Shown one piece after another: positions 37,353-48,480 of a stretch of 64,000 bases of DNA. The stretch is from Nephrocerus scutellatus (taxonomy: Eukaryota; Arthropoda; Insecta; Diptera; Pipunculidae). The stretch is from NCBI GenBank assembly GCA_947095585.1, contig OX352762.1, positions 89,635,749 through 89,699,748 of the forward strand, written 5' to 3'. How positions within the stretch are numbered: position 1 is the stretch's first letter; every line of letters begins with the position of its first letter. Position numbers and translations under genes: made by a program. Under the pieces are notes generated by a model, which saw nothing but the letters and a program-made list of their open reading frames with translations, was not told the DNA's origin and made no database searches.

Positions 37353-37519
37353 ATCTTTGTCGCCCAATCGCTCAACACGACAGTGAAGAAATCCCGTTTG
37401 GCCAACAGTCACAGTCAAATTGCGCGGCACATCAAAGTCAAAATATGGCAGAACGCTGGCTGGTGAAAGAGTGGTCGATGTTGTTGCAGTCGATGTCGTT
37501 GAATACGTAGTCAATGATT
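37353..37519 (-). CDS. dpr1: dpr-family immunoglobulin cell-surface protein, one internal exon
   Basis: 167-base minus-strand exon. Acceptor ctctctttcctccccgcag, then SLTTYSTTSTATTSTTLSPA (Ser/Thr-rich linker), then PYFDFDVPRNLTVTVGQTGF and LHCRVERLGDKD, donor gat|gtaagt at 37352. This is the first half of the amino-terminal V-type Ig domain of a Dpr (defective proboscis extension response) protein: B-strand VGQTGFLHC with the first disulphide Cys and one N-glycosylation site (NLT). Splitting right after LGDKD, before VSWIRKRDLHILT, is the usual dpr exon boundary. Dpr proteins are neuronal surface receptors that pair with DIPs in synaptic wiring. dpr1 is the best match from memory; the exact paralogue is not proven. 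No other exon was identified in the window; dpr genes have very long introns. Confidence 0.85.
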
Positions 37520-37745
37520 CTGCGGGGAGGAAAGAGAGATACAAAGAAAGTCAACAATTAAAGTGAAAGGTAAAACAAAGAAATACTTCTGGCTTTATAG
37601 CCTGCGAAATAAAATGTTATAGACGGTGAAATGGCTGCCTATATAGGTTCATGTGTGTGACGTAATGCCTGACATATCTATATATGTACTACATAGGTAC
37701 ATAATTACGAAAAACAATATTTACTCTGTCACTCATTTCAATTGG
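37520..37745. other. Upstream intron of the dpr exon
   Basis: Minus-strand upstream sequence with the pyrimidine-rich acceptor tract; otherwise AT-rich without repeats. Confidence 0.5.
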
Positions 37746-38820
37746 TTTAAAAAAAACAACCCATAAAAATTAAAATGTTTCATCTGAATTCTCTAATCAC
37801 AGAAATTGATATGGGAGCCCCTCGATCCTGGGTCATTTTTTTTATTGTAGGAGAAAATCATCGAAAGAGACATTTGACATCAGATGACAAATTTGAAAAT
37901 GCTCAGATCATTTTATTCTGAGCAGTTAGCGGTTATAGCACGCTCATACTCTGAGCAAATAAGAAACACGAGCATTTTTCTTGAGAACTCTCTGAACTAA
38001 TTTATGAAAACGCCAAATGACAGAATATTGTGAAAACTTGTTGTTCTGTAAGTTGATATCGACAACAAAAAACTACATCAATAAAAATACAATTCAGTAA
38101 ATAAGTAAGTCAGTTGAATTAAGCATAAAACATTTATGTCTCGTTTCATTTGCTGCGTTCATTTGTGCGTGAGCTAAGATTTCTCTCTCTCTTTCCACCA
38201 CCAAAACCAAGCAGCGCAGCCGATTGCGCAGCACACACCGCACACAGTCATTAAAGTACGACGGTATCTGATGCCACTATAGGATATTTAAAAAATGTAT
38301 AAGCGCCTTGCGGCCGAACCCGGGGCCCAATCACTACCAAATTTAAGAGAAAGTATTGTTTATTGGGTATACACATGTGTGCGGGTAATTTTTATTTTAA
38401 ATTTGTATGGGAGCCCCACGAACCCGGGGCCCGATCGCTACAAAAATTTTACAAAAAGTTTGGTCCATTGGAGATACACATGCGTATAAAATTTGAAGAA
38501 AATCGGGAACTTTTTTCATAAAATTTGTATGGGTGCCACCCCGGGGCCCGATCGCTTCAAAAATTTTACAGAAAGTGTTGTCCATCAAAGATACACATTT
38601 GTATAAAATTTAAAAAAAATCGGGTACATTTTGTAAAATATTTGTATGGGAGCCCCCCGTCCTTTCGTCTTCCTCAAATTTAAATAGAAAGTATTGTCAC
38701 CGGAAATATACATGTGTGCAAAATTGCAATAAAATCGGGCTATGGGAAGTGGGTTAAAAAGTGATCAGAATATCTAACCAGCCACCCAGCCAGCCACATG
38801 CACGCGAAGTTAATATATAG
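37746..38820 (+). mobile_element. Composite non-autonomous element, short copy
   Basis: The head 37746-38190 nearly duplicates 15350-15785 (ttctctaatcacagaaattg; cgagcatttttcttgagaac; tcgtttcatttgctgcgttc). It then jumps to sequence matching 16290-16360 (aagcagcgcagccgattgcg), so about 500 bases of the long copy are missing. The tail has units with tgtatgg at 38404, 38526 and 38643 (spacing about 120), closing with agccacccagccagccacat and gaagttaatatatagaat. Confidence 0.6.
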
Positions 38821-40449
38821 AATATAAAAAGCAGCCACGATGAAAGAAGAAAAGTAATAAAAATAATAAAATATATAATAAAAAAGTAAAAACAAAATAA
38901 ACAAATAAAATTGAAGCAAACGAAAAGTTTAAAAAGTTTACATTTTATTTGTAGAAAAATAGATAATTCTAAAAACGTTCGTTTTTATTAGCTTCAGCAA
39001 TATCAAAATTTAAAAAGATTTTATTTTATTCCTTCTTATAAGAACATAAGTTTAATGTAATGCCTATAGGGGAAAGAAGTTTAATCAAAAGTCAACGCAA
39101 GTTTTTCAGCGAACGTCAATAAATGGATTTGCAAATCTCAGAATAAAGTTCTAAATTCACTCTTTTAAGCATAATCTTACAGTATCGTTTCAGAAAAATT
39201 GTATGAACTAATATCCTTCTGTTATATCAACATGTCCTATAACAGTAGAAGCAGGCATTTTGGTTAAACTTGCAGAAAGGTCTTTTTATCAACCTGTTGA
39301 AAAAATTCCACAATATAATCAGGTGTTATTGCTGTTCATTTCCCTAATGGCATCTCTGCACAGAGAATCACGAGTTTAAAAGCTATCCACAGAAGTGGAT
39401 AAAATATAAAATGCACTCCGTTTGATTATTCAAATATTAACTTAAAATATCAGAATTTTTTAAACAGACGGCCAAGAGCTGTCCGCGCATAGCACAGAAA
39501 AGGAAATGCAGGTAGATATTTATGCTTCTTAGTCAGGAATTGTAAGGTGGCGATGCTAATTTTACGTATTTGAAGTTGGGAAAATCTCTACGATACCCTC
39601 CCTACCTACCTACCCTACTACCTTAGGAGAAAATTAATGGTATCATTGATAAGAATTTAACCGTTTATTTGAAAAGCCAACAATATTGTTAATTTCAAAA
39701 TCTACAAACCGCCAGTACTGAGAGTATACACAAAAGGATAGGCTATGTCGGATACACGAACGCGGGTATTGAGCGTAATAACGTCTGCCCGGGACGAAAG
39801 AAAAGAAAACAAAGATCTTGTCTATGGGATGGACATCTCAAATCTCAAAACAACTTAGTTCCCAAAACTCCAGATCCTATTGGCCATATCCCAGAATTTA
39901 CAACTTAGATTCACATACAATAAAAAAAAAACTAAATATAGTATAATAAATAACAAAATAATATATTTATTATGGCTTAAGATTCCGCATTTACCGAAAA
40001 GCTAGCAGTAGTTCTATTTTAATGCATGTAAGCTCAATTTATCTCTGACACCGAGTATACCTTTGTACGCTTGTGCCACAATATCCACAAAGTTAATACT
40101 CGCATAGTTGCAAATCGTTTGAAAAAGTACGCAAGAATCTTTCAAGAAAAGGCCCTTGTGTTTTCGAGCAAATAACATTTTATATGAAGAAACACTGTCG
40201 CATGGTGTTGCTTAGCTTAATTGTCAGTATAGCAGACGCAATACCTTGCTGCTTGTATATTTATTCCGGTGTTATTTCATGGGTGGTTGTCAGTTGACCA
40301 CTGGGGTGAGACAACATCTATCGCCAAACTCCAAATAGCAAAGAAGGGCGTTAGCCATCACACCGCAATTTATGAAAGAAAACAGGAGAAAACTGGACAA
40401 GTCACTGACCCAGGATTAGCTATCGTTCCTTAAAGGAGCGATCTTAGAT
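38821..40449. other. Stretch without a recognisable gene
   Basis: AT-rich with an A-rich run (38830-38940) and a small cctaccta reiteration near 39600. No frame of note. Confidence 0.4.
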
Positions 40450-42070
40450 TGCGATGGACTGAGATGTCGAGATTGGCTTCGACAGCGTCCACTTCAGACC
40501 AGGCATGCTCCCAGTCGATTGTTTTGACGGAGAAATGGCGCCCTGTGGAAGAAGAACACTCCGACCTTTTTCACATTGAAAGGACCGATTGCCGTGGTGA
40601 AGGAAGCGGGAAATTGAACGATCCATACCCATGATTGTAACTAAATTAAGCGAAGAGGTACTCGACATCAACTTCGGAACTCCGACAATGAGTCCAGTGC
40701 TTAGTAGGTTGAGGGTTTCCTCTGCAATCGGATCATAGGATTATATACTAATTGAACTGGGGGGCTTAGAGAGGAGCTAAAATCCATTAAAAACCCAAGA
40801 GCGACAAATTGAGATGTTTTTGAAACTAGTTTAAAGTTTAATATAAAACCTGTGTCAGTTCAAAGAGTGGCCAATGGACACGTAAGCTGGAATTTGTTGT
40901 TGAAAAATTAACTACGGCAATCTCTGATGTATACTAATTGAGCTATGAATTTCAATGGTGGAGCAAAGAGCTATCAGCAATTTGAAAGTGGATGAGAAAA
41001 CTCTTCAAAACAGAAGTGAGAAGAGCAAAATGCAGAAGTTTCAGAAACTTTTGCGAGGATTCCAGGATTCCAAACAGCACATTACAAACTGAGAGAATAC
41101 CTTAGGAAATTGGGGCTCGGAGCCGGGACCGTGAGAACACAATTAGAACATTACTTCAAAATCATTTCCCCGGTTCGTCTTCTTATGTTTCACACACATA
41201 CCCTAATGCTCCTCACCGCATTGACAGCAAGGTGAATAGTTTATCTGGAAAAATATTTAGTTCAAATAAAAAAGCTACGAGCTTAACATTTTATGTAAGG
41301 TTAAATGGGTTCAATATCAAGAGCAATCAGTAGCAGAGGTATCGAGGCCTCGACCAACCAATGGATAAGGGCTATGCTTGAAAGTCGAGCTATCACTTCC
41401 TCCAAGGGGGAGTGACTGTGTCGGTGACCGCAGCTAAGGGCTGCGCTCAAGGAGGTGTCCTTTCTCTCCTACATAGATCCGGCTACATTGTCATTGGCTA
41501 TGCCGATGACTTGGCGATTTTAATTAGCGGGAAACACAATACGACCATTGCAAATGTCCTGCAAGGTGCGTTACTTCACGTCTTGGAATGGTGCAGCAGA
41601 GAAGGGCTTTCCATAAATCCTTGCAAAACTAATCTAGTTCCTTTCACGATTGGCCAATATGGGAACTATCATCATCAAAGGCACCACGCTTGATTATTCC
41701 AGTGAGGTTAAATATCTCGGAGTTATCCTTGATAAACGACTAAACTGGAATTATCAAGTCCGCCATAGAACGTGCCACTTCCTGGCATGGGCCAGCAGAC
41801 GCCTCAATTGCAGAACTTGGGGTCTAAAACCGAAAATGATATATTGGATGTAGACCATGTTGGTTGGACTTATTATCACGTACGCAACCATGGTTTGGTG
41901 GCCGAAAGTTTTAGAACCGACAACGGCAACTAAGCTTAAGAAGCTACAAATAATTGCCTGTCTAGGTATAACGGGCGACATACGCATGCGCATGGGCTGC
42001 CATCGGCAAGACGATTGTATTAGAAGTAGCATACAAGTAATTATTAATGAATATAAAAAAGTATAAGAAA
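40450..42070 (+). mobile_element. LOA-type LINE, second copy (dead)
   Basis: Linker region in broken frames: WWSKELSAI, KLFKTEVRRAKCRSFRNFCE (about 40960-41060). Reverse transcriptase: GCAQGGVLS at 41440, IVIGYADDLAILISGKHNTT with intact YADD at about 41500, LEWCSREGLSINPCKTNLVP, SSEVKYLGVILDKRLNWNYQ, TWGLKPKMIYWM, IITYATMVWWPKVLE, KLKKLQIIACLGITGDIRMR. Frameshifts at about 41660 and 41853. The endonuclease is unrecognisable and the fingers are mostly deleted. Related to, but not a duplicate of, the 28.9-32 kb copy. Confidence 0.8.
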
Positions 42071-42289
42071 TAGTGTTGAAGACTTAACGAAACCCTAGGA
42101 AAGGCCTTCATTTATGCGGTGTGTTTCCGATTTAAAATCGTCCAAAAGCAATGAATGAAATGAAATGAGCGGGTTGATAAATAGTTAGTTATCCAATGAA
42201 GTAGTTTTAATTCCTTTTTAAAGATCTTGATGTCAAACTATGCTAAATGCATTGAAAATATGAGCTCAAGAACTGTGCTTCACCAGTAG
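42071..42289. other. Downstream of LOA copy, unassigned
   Basis: Possibly its RNase H or 3' region; no motif retained. Confidence 0.25.
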
Positions 42290-42345
42290 AACATTGCCCA
42301 CGAAACCCGTACTGCCGGTCACTAAGGATATTTTATGAAAAATTA
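42290..42345 (-). mobile_element. CR1-like LINE scrap
   Basis: acattgcccacgaaacccgt, actgccggtcactaaggata is the reverse complement of 23908-23955 of the CR1-like RT. Confidence 0.65.
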
Positions 42346-44879
42346 ACCTAAAGTCTATGGCTGGTTACGAATGCTGTGAGTTAGGTACAGGCTGGACAAG
42401 GGCTCCTTAAAAAAAAACCACTAGAATAGGATGGATGGAAATGGTTACACAATAGTTAGCCAGTAATAGAACTATTGGGGAAATACCGGGTCCATCGGAC
42501 TCGTGTATGCTTAGATCACTTAAAACTATAGCAACTGGACGATTACTAAAGCAGATCTATCCCATAAAGTGTTTAATACTCGAATGTAAAGGTGGAAGCA
42601 ACGCGCAATCAAGAAGCGTACCGCCAGCAGCAAAGCGGCCTTGGTTTGAATATTTGGAATGTCATTGTGAATGAGCGTTAGAATTGACGACTAGGCAGTA
42701 TTTTTAAAGGTTATCGCGAATGACAAAAAATTGACATTGTAGTATTTTTTGGCTAAATTTTTGGTCATAGACTAATTGTACTCGCTATAGGTTGGAATTC
42801 AATCATGGTTCGGTTACCTCAGAAGGATTTGCTTTATTTAACCGGAAGCATACCTCTCTAATCCTAGAAGCCGCTTTGCAGCTAAAATCATGTCATCCTT
42901 TGATTCGATAAACATTGACCTCAAAAGGATAGTCCAAAAATAAATTCGTATGTGATGGTAGCACGGAACAATAATTAATATATGGAATATTTATTATTTG
43001 GCGCTCGAAAATGACTTTCTCTTTGCCATACTATTCTTTTGGGAGTTTTTTCACTGCACTTTCTTTAAGATGCCGACATTTAACCAAATTTTTACAGCTC
43101 TCTAGGTCGTGTGAAAGTTTGGTAAAATGGAGATCAAAAAAGTAGAAAAAAAACTGTTACACGCATCACGCGCCGCTATGAGAATAAGGTGCCCATAAAA
43201 TTTCAATTAAAAAGGACCTCAAAGAAATCGAAAAAAAACAGTTAAGTCAAGTTAAATAAGTAACGATTTAATAAACATTCGGGATTTAGCAAGTTATAGT
43301 TAGAACGATTCTTCAACTCAAATGAAAGTTAGAACAAGGGTGGTTATTCTTGTTACGTGTCGTTATACTTCTTTTAGATTAAGGTAAGTATTTCTTCTTC
43401 ATTGTTCCTCTCCTGAAGGCCAAGATAGATTTGGGTTATTGCCGTAGTGCTTACAAAAATTGAATTCCGTCGCCCTTATATCATCTCATTACGAAGATAG
43501 ATGATTATAGTATATCTTTGTCTTTGGATGTTGTTACACGGATACACGCTTTTTATTCTTAAAACATATATTGAAGCATATAGTTATAACTAATAAGTAA
43601 TTTCTTAAATTTATTTACATTTTTATTTTTAATCTGCAAATAGCTACCCGGTACAATTTTCAATATTACACTGCTTAACCAGACTTTTAAGTAATGGATT
43701 AGCATCAAAGAATAAATTTCAATTTCAATGCTATTTGGGTCGCCAGACAAGAGCCTTTATGATTTAACTATAAATAAAAAATGTGCTTAAGTCCGACAGC
43801 AGTATTGTTTTCTGACACTTTGTTTCTGTCACTTTCACATGATGTGATTGCCCGGAGGCTGACGTCAACGTGTCCATCCGATGCTGAGCTGTGACTATCT
43901 GACAGAGTGATAGTCATACACATTTTGTAAACAGTTTGTCAGTTTGTTGCATCACATAATATTCCGACTCACTGGATATCCTTTAACTTGCTTCATACAG
44001 TACATGGCATATTCATACATTATTATATTCATGTTGATGACGTAGACGCACGGAGTTGTTGTTGCAAGTGACGTGTAAAGTGACTTCAAAATAAAATTGC
44101 TATATGGGGAGGAGAAAGTCATTCTGGCGCGCTTATTTAGTCCTCTGTTCAAATGAAATCTACTTTCCGCTTGTTGTCTTCATCATCACATGCGCATCGC
44201 AGCTTCAGCACATCAGTGTCGCCTTTCGTCATTGAATGTGAATTTATTCAGCTTTGGAATGGAATAATTTAAGTATTCTGCCTGTCAGTCTGTCCAGTAA
44301 AATTTATACAATTTCCCAGAAGTTCGTTTTATATCCATATAAGAGAAATAAATGATTGCTGATTATTTGTGGTGCGGTGATGGTATTTGTGATGTGTGAT
44401 GTGCACACGCGCCGTATAAATTAAAAGATACAATGCAACAACAAAAAGTAATTGTTAACTCAAATTAAACAAAAAGTAATCAGTGATTAAAAATTCTCGT
44501 TGTTACTGATTTTCATATGAATACGTAGTATTACTGTACATTGAATTGTGAATTGCTTAAGGCATAATCAGACACTGATTTATTATAATATTTATGATGT
44601 GCTTGTGCGTTCTTAGTGCATCATTACCCGTCCTTACGCAAATTATCAAACCGCAAGTTCCATTGTGAAATTAAAGCAATCATAATAAAGTTTCTGAGAG
44701 TTGTTCCTGTTTTCATCTATCAACCTGTTTGTTCGTCGAGGAATTATGCCAAAGTTCAACAACAATAGTTATCGAATGACTTCCTCTCTGATTTCAGTTT
44801 AGCAAAGTTGGAGAACATTTTAATCTTAATATTCAAAACTACAGATAATTCTTGGGTAGATTTTTTTTATATAATTCGC
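42346..44879. other. Stretch without a recognisable gene
   Basis: It contains one repeat fragment at 43060-43240 (cacgcatcacgcgccgctat; tctaggtcgtgtgaaagttt), a unit of the 50.4 kb array family. Otherwise no frame, splice-bounded exon or inverted repeat was seen. Confidence 0.35.
43060..43240 (+). repeat. Single unit of the ACACGCG repeat family
   Basis: agctctctaggtcgtgtgaa, aagtttggtaaaatggagat and acgcatcacgcgccgc match the 50.4-51 kb units in order. Confidence 0.55.
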
Positions 44880-45041
44880 TAAAAGAGGGATCGCACAGGT
44901 ATAATGCTCGGTTATATGCTTGGCACAGCGTGGGCGTTAAGAAAAAGGCGAGAAAAGAGGAGAAGTCTTTGGGCTTGTGTTTTGAATGCCTGTGGATCGT
45001 AGTGATGTGGGAAAACAGAACTTGGCAGAGCATTCCACATA

Positions 45042-45274
45042 CAGTCCGTAACATTTGGACAGCCTCAGAAATATTTTTTTCTTAAAATCACTTATTTTTG
45101 GTACGTTCTTGATGTTTACTTACAGTTTTGAATTTTGAGAGACAAGGTAAGACTGAGCCGTTGAGATTAAGAGAAGTACGAACTGGTTTCTTAAAGTTAA
45201 CGGAATTTTCTCAGTTAATTTTGTTTGAGGTCACTCAAATGTGCATTTTTTATTGTAACAGTAGAATAGCCTCA
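45042..45274 (+). repeat. Left long terminal inverted repeat of the Tc1 element
   Basis: Contains tggtacgttcttgatgttta and agagaagtacgaactggttt; its complement is at 46442-46678. Confidence 0.85.
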
Positions 45275-45373
45275 ATTAACTTTGCTTTACAGTACGAGCA
45301 AAAATTTGTCAGCGTGAGCATCGAAAAACAGTACTGACATGATAAACAGTTTTTTTTTTATTTTGGTATTAAA

Positions 45374-46323
45374 ATGGGTAGACAAAGTTCATTGTTTGCA
45401 AGGGAAATGGCCAAAATCGATGTCTATCATGAGCAAGGTCTTTCTAATCGCAATCAGAAAATAAATCGAAGTCCAAAAGTTATTAATAATTATTTAAAAA
45501 ATCCATTATTGTACAGAAAAAACTATAAAGGACATACTTCAACAGTTCTTACTGACCATGACAAGCGACTGGCTTCCAATTCTACCCAGTCTTTGAACAA
45601 GATAAGACACGAAGCTGGATTAGAAGTTAGCTGAATGATAATTAGCAGAGTTATTAAAAGTGCCAGATACTGAAACGCCTGAAGCTGAAGAAAAAACCAC
45701 CACTCAACACTCTTCGAAAACTGCAGCGCCTCAATTTCGCACGACATCACATGACATGGAATACAGAAGGCAGCAGTCAGTCAAACGATTGGCGAAAAGT
45801 GATATTTTCAGACGAAAAAAAGTTCAACTTAGATTTTTTTTATTTTCATGACCGGAGAAAAGAAAAACTGTTTTTGGATCGCCATCATAGCCGCGAGGGA
45901 GGCGTTATGGTATTGGGCGCAATATCGTTTTGTGGCACAATTGATTTAGTCTTTGTAAGCTGTAAAATGACAGCGACGTTCTAGAAAACTATATTGGAAA
46001 CAGCTTTACCTCAGTTTCAAAATATTTTTGGACCACTGCCGAGTATTTTCCAACAGGACAATGCACCGATTCATACAGCTGGCATTATTAAGACGTGGTT
46101 GCAAAGCCAAAATATACAGCAACTACCCTGGCCACTATACTCGCCAGGCCTGAACATCATTGAAAATGTATAGGGCTGGCTAGCGCGCACTGTTTATGAA
46201 GGTGGGAAACAGTATGCAAGAAAAAAGGACTTAATTGAAGGAATTAAAGCGGCCTGGACGAATATTTCATTACATTACTTGAATTCTCTGTATGAATCCT
46301 TAAAATCGCATTTTTTGAGGTAA
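45374..46323 (+). pseudogene. Tc1-family transposase, broken
   Basis: It starts MGRQSSLFAREMAKIDVYHE with the paired-like HTH (INRSPKVINNYLKNPLLY). Frame breaks occur near 45445, 45610 and 45760. The catalytic domain gives IFSDEKKFNLD (first Asp), GGVMVLGAISFCGTIDL, IFQQDNAPIHTAGIIKTWL (second Asp) and YSPGLNIIEN (Glu). Second Asp to Glu spacing is 34, the DD34E signature of Tc1. In-frame stops follow TATF near 45984 and NIIENV near 46171 (tag for tgg). SPDLN reads SPGLN. The end is LKSHFLR and a stop at about 46321. Not functional, but much better preserved than the Tc1 remnant at 5.8-6.3 kb. Confidence 0.85.
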
Positions 46324-46441
46324 TTAAAAATTAGGGAGGATGTACAAAGTACTAAAATTATCTTTTTATGTAAAAACATAAAATAAAAGTGAATTTAAAA
46401 AACAAAACAATTGGTTTTTGTTTTTACTATTACAAGTACAG

Positions 46442-46678
46442 TGAGGCTATTCTACTGTTACAATAAAAAAAGCACATTTGAGTGACCTCAAACAAAATTA
46501 AGAAAAATAAGAAAATTCCGTTAACTTTAAGAAACCAGTTCGTACTTCTCTTAATCTCAACGGCTCAGTCCTACCTTGCCTCTCATTATTCAAAACTGTA
46601 AGTGAACATCAAGAACGTACCAAAAATAAGTGATTTTAAGAAAAAATATGTCTGAGGCTATCCAAATGTTACGGACTG
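46442..46678 (-). repeat. Right long terminal inverted repeat of the Tc1 element
   Basis: Complement of 45042-45274; the inner edge begins tgaggctattctactgttac. Confidence 0.85.
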
Positions 46679-46915
46679 TACGTGTTGTACGGCTGAATTG
46701 GTATTTGGAAGCGTTAAATTCTACTCGTTTGATTTTTCCCAATTGTATTATGCTGTCAAGGTCCGAATTTAACGTGCTTAACACACGCAGTTGGTTGAGT
46801 TCCACATAAGAAGTGGAGGGACGTACCTCAAACTTATATGAGAAGCTGAGAGTGCTGTCGTCAGCGAAAGAATCAATTGGATTAGTAGTCACAGATAAGA
46901 GATCATTAATAAAAA

Positions 46916-47100
46916 AACCCATAAAAATTAAAATTTTTCTTGTAAATTCTCTAATCGGGGATATATATGATGCGATATAGCGATATTTAAATAATGTATA
47001 TGGGATTCCCTGGGGGCCGATCACTACAAAAAGTGTTTTCCATCGAAGACACACATGTGTACAAAATTTAAAGAAAACAGATGAACTAGAAAATCGGATA
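46916..47100 (+). repeat. Helentron-like fragment
   Basis: aacccataaaaattaaaatt, ttgtaaattctctaatcggg, gatcactacaaaaagtg and gaagacacacatgtgtacaa match the start and repeat units of the 14.7 and 37.7 kb elements. Confidence 0.6.
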
Positions 47101-47194
47101 ACTGATAAAAAGTGTTTTATTCTCCAGTATTCTCCAATTTTAAGGCCATTCGTGTATGATTTAACATTTTAGATCCAGCATTAATAGTAAAGTA

Positions 47195-47234
47195 TAATAA
47201 TAATATTCGGCGCGACAGACCATTGCGGTCCAAG
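47195..47234 (-). mobile_element. tRNA-derived SINE 3' scrap
   Basis: ataataataatattcggcgc, gacagaccattgcggtccaa and ggcctagctt equal the 3' end and (ATT)n tail of the SINE at 25.08 and 21.25 kb. An LTR begins directly after, interrupting it. Confidence 0.7.
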
Positions 47235-47235
47235 G

Positions 47236-47750
47236 CCTAGCTTTCGAGTTAGTGAAGGATTTTGCAAATAAAACTCAACACAAGTTTATTAATTTAAAAA
47301 CAACCACTTTAATAAACAAACAGTTAAAATAATTCAAGTTCACAATTTATATTGGTTATTACTTTTCACAGTAAAAAACACTTATGATACTAGTACTTCA
47401 CAATAATTATCTTAGGTTGTAGCTTTATCACTTTTCAAGAACTTTTACAACATGAATGGTTGAATTCCAAATAACTAATAATCTTACTTCGGCCTAACTC
47501 CTCTATTTATACTCCATCAAAAGCTTCCAGAAACTTGCAATATTGTAGACAGAAATATCGAGAAAAGACCAGAAAATTGTAGCCTTATTCCCTTATTTAC
47601 AACTAACGACACTTATATGTAATGAGTCATCTTCTAATAATAAACTACATGTTCAATCATGTTCTTTTACAAAAATCGGACAAACCGCACAAACCGGTTT
47701 GACTACTTGTCTGACCAGTACGCAATGATTCAAACTTGCAGGCGGTTACA
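47236..47750 (-). mobile_element. Solo LTR of a retrotransposon
   Basis: In minus sense it starts tgtaaccgcctgcaagtttg at 47750, carries a TATA box (tataaata at 47504-47511) in the context ggagtataaatagaggag, and later aataaa signals near the end (attaataaacttgtgttgag). It finishes near ccttcactaact at about 47238. The promoter-then-polyA order and TG start are those of an LTR. No internal retroelement sequence adjoins, so it is a solo LTR. Flanks tgaaa and cgaaa could be a mutated 5-base duplication. Confidence 0.65.
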
Positions 47751-48039
47751 TTTCAAATTTTAAATAATCTAAAGTCTTACAGCCTAAAATTATGCTACAT
47801 AAGAGTGCTTATTTGTAGTATGCAGTATTTTCTCAGTTTTAATTTTTGGTACTTATTTTTGGTACATTGCGATTTATCTAGGATTCGAATCTTCTGCACT
47901 ACCGACAACTTTTCGTAGCATTTGCTTATTTTAAGTATGCAGTATTTACATAGCGATTTATCTTAGGATTGTCTAATTCTATTATATGCGCTACTAACTA
48001 CTTTTCGTAACAATATCATAGGGTATTGTTAATCTAAGA
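47751..48039. other. Unassigned
   Basis: Two short diverged direct repeats, tatgcagtatttt and tatgcagtattta, with agcgatttatcttaggatt near 47950; no gene. Confidence 0.35.
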
Positions 48040-48480
48040 GACGAAATAACTTCATAATGAAGGATATTATGTGCTTAGTTGTAGAGTTTCTTAACTCTGC
48101 TGACGAACACATTTCTTTATGGAACAGTGACCCGTGAGAAAACTCACCAGCTTTTTAATGCTATCCTTGTCTAAATTAAGGATTTCCTTATAGGATTACG
48201 GTCTGATCAATCGTTTGTACTGTCTTAGCCCTGAGACACTTTCCCAGTTGAACAGACGAAGTTTTTACTCCAAATTATTAATCAGCGCTGTGGCGGCAGC
48301 CCAGTTGGCACTACAGTAAGGTTTAGGCCATCCCGCAGATTCTGAGTTTGGGGGTCAGGTCCAAAGACACCAGCTGCAACTCCATCGTCGATCCTCCTGT
48401 GAACCAAATCATATCTCTAGCGTCTAGTGTCGGAACGTCATTAGACCAGGTTACCAGTTTATGGTTTACATTATTTGCTG
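48040..48480 (-). pseudogene. LINE RNase H and C-terminal region remnant
   Basis: The minus strand reads DARDMIWFTGGST then, after a +1 shift, DGVAAGVFGPDPQTQNLRDG and LNLTVVPTGLPPQR. This is the start of an RNase H domain: WFTDGS with the catalytic Asp changed to Gly. Further on it reads LRLFNWESVSGLRQYKRL and KDSIKKLVSFLTGHCSIKKC, typical of the region after RNase H in LINEs (LLTGH motif). The 62-codon plus-strand frame over it is antisense. Confidence 0.65.

Larger units (their letters stand above)
45042..46678 (+). mobile_element. Tc1-family transposon with ~235-base terminal inverted repeats
   Basis: The left end starts cagtccgtaacatttggac at 45042 and the right end finishes gtccaaatgttacggactg-like at 46678, each flanked by TA (45040-45041, 46679-46680). 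The inverted repeats extend inward to about 45274 and 46442 (inner edge gtaacagtagaatagcctca and its complement), with a few mismatches and indels. Total 1637 bases. The insertion point is the TA of cacgTAtgtgg in a CR1-like LINE. Confidence 0.9.
44880..46915 (-). mobile_element. CR1-like LINE, copy 3, internally deleted and split by a Tc1 element
   Basis: Two blocks flank the Tc1 element. 46679-46915 in minus sense reads FINDLLSVTTNPIDSFADDS (intact FADD), TLSFSYKFEVRPSTSYVE and STLNSDLDS, then jumps to the 3' region (agccgtacaacacg). 44880-45041 continues with tgtggaatgctctgccaagt and gtgccaagcatataaccgag. About 500 bases between VEFNAS and the 3' UTR are deleted compared with the 24-kb copy. 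Removing the Tc1 element restores cacgTAtgtgg as in the other copies. Confidence 0.85.
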
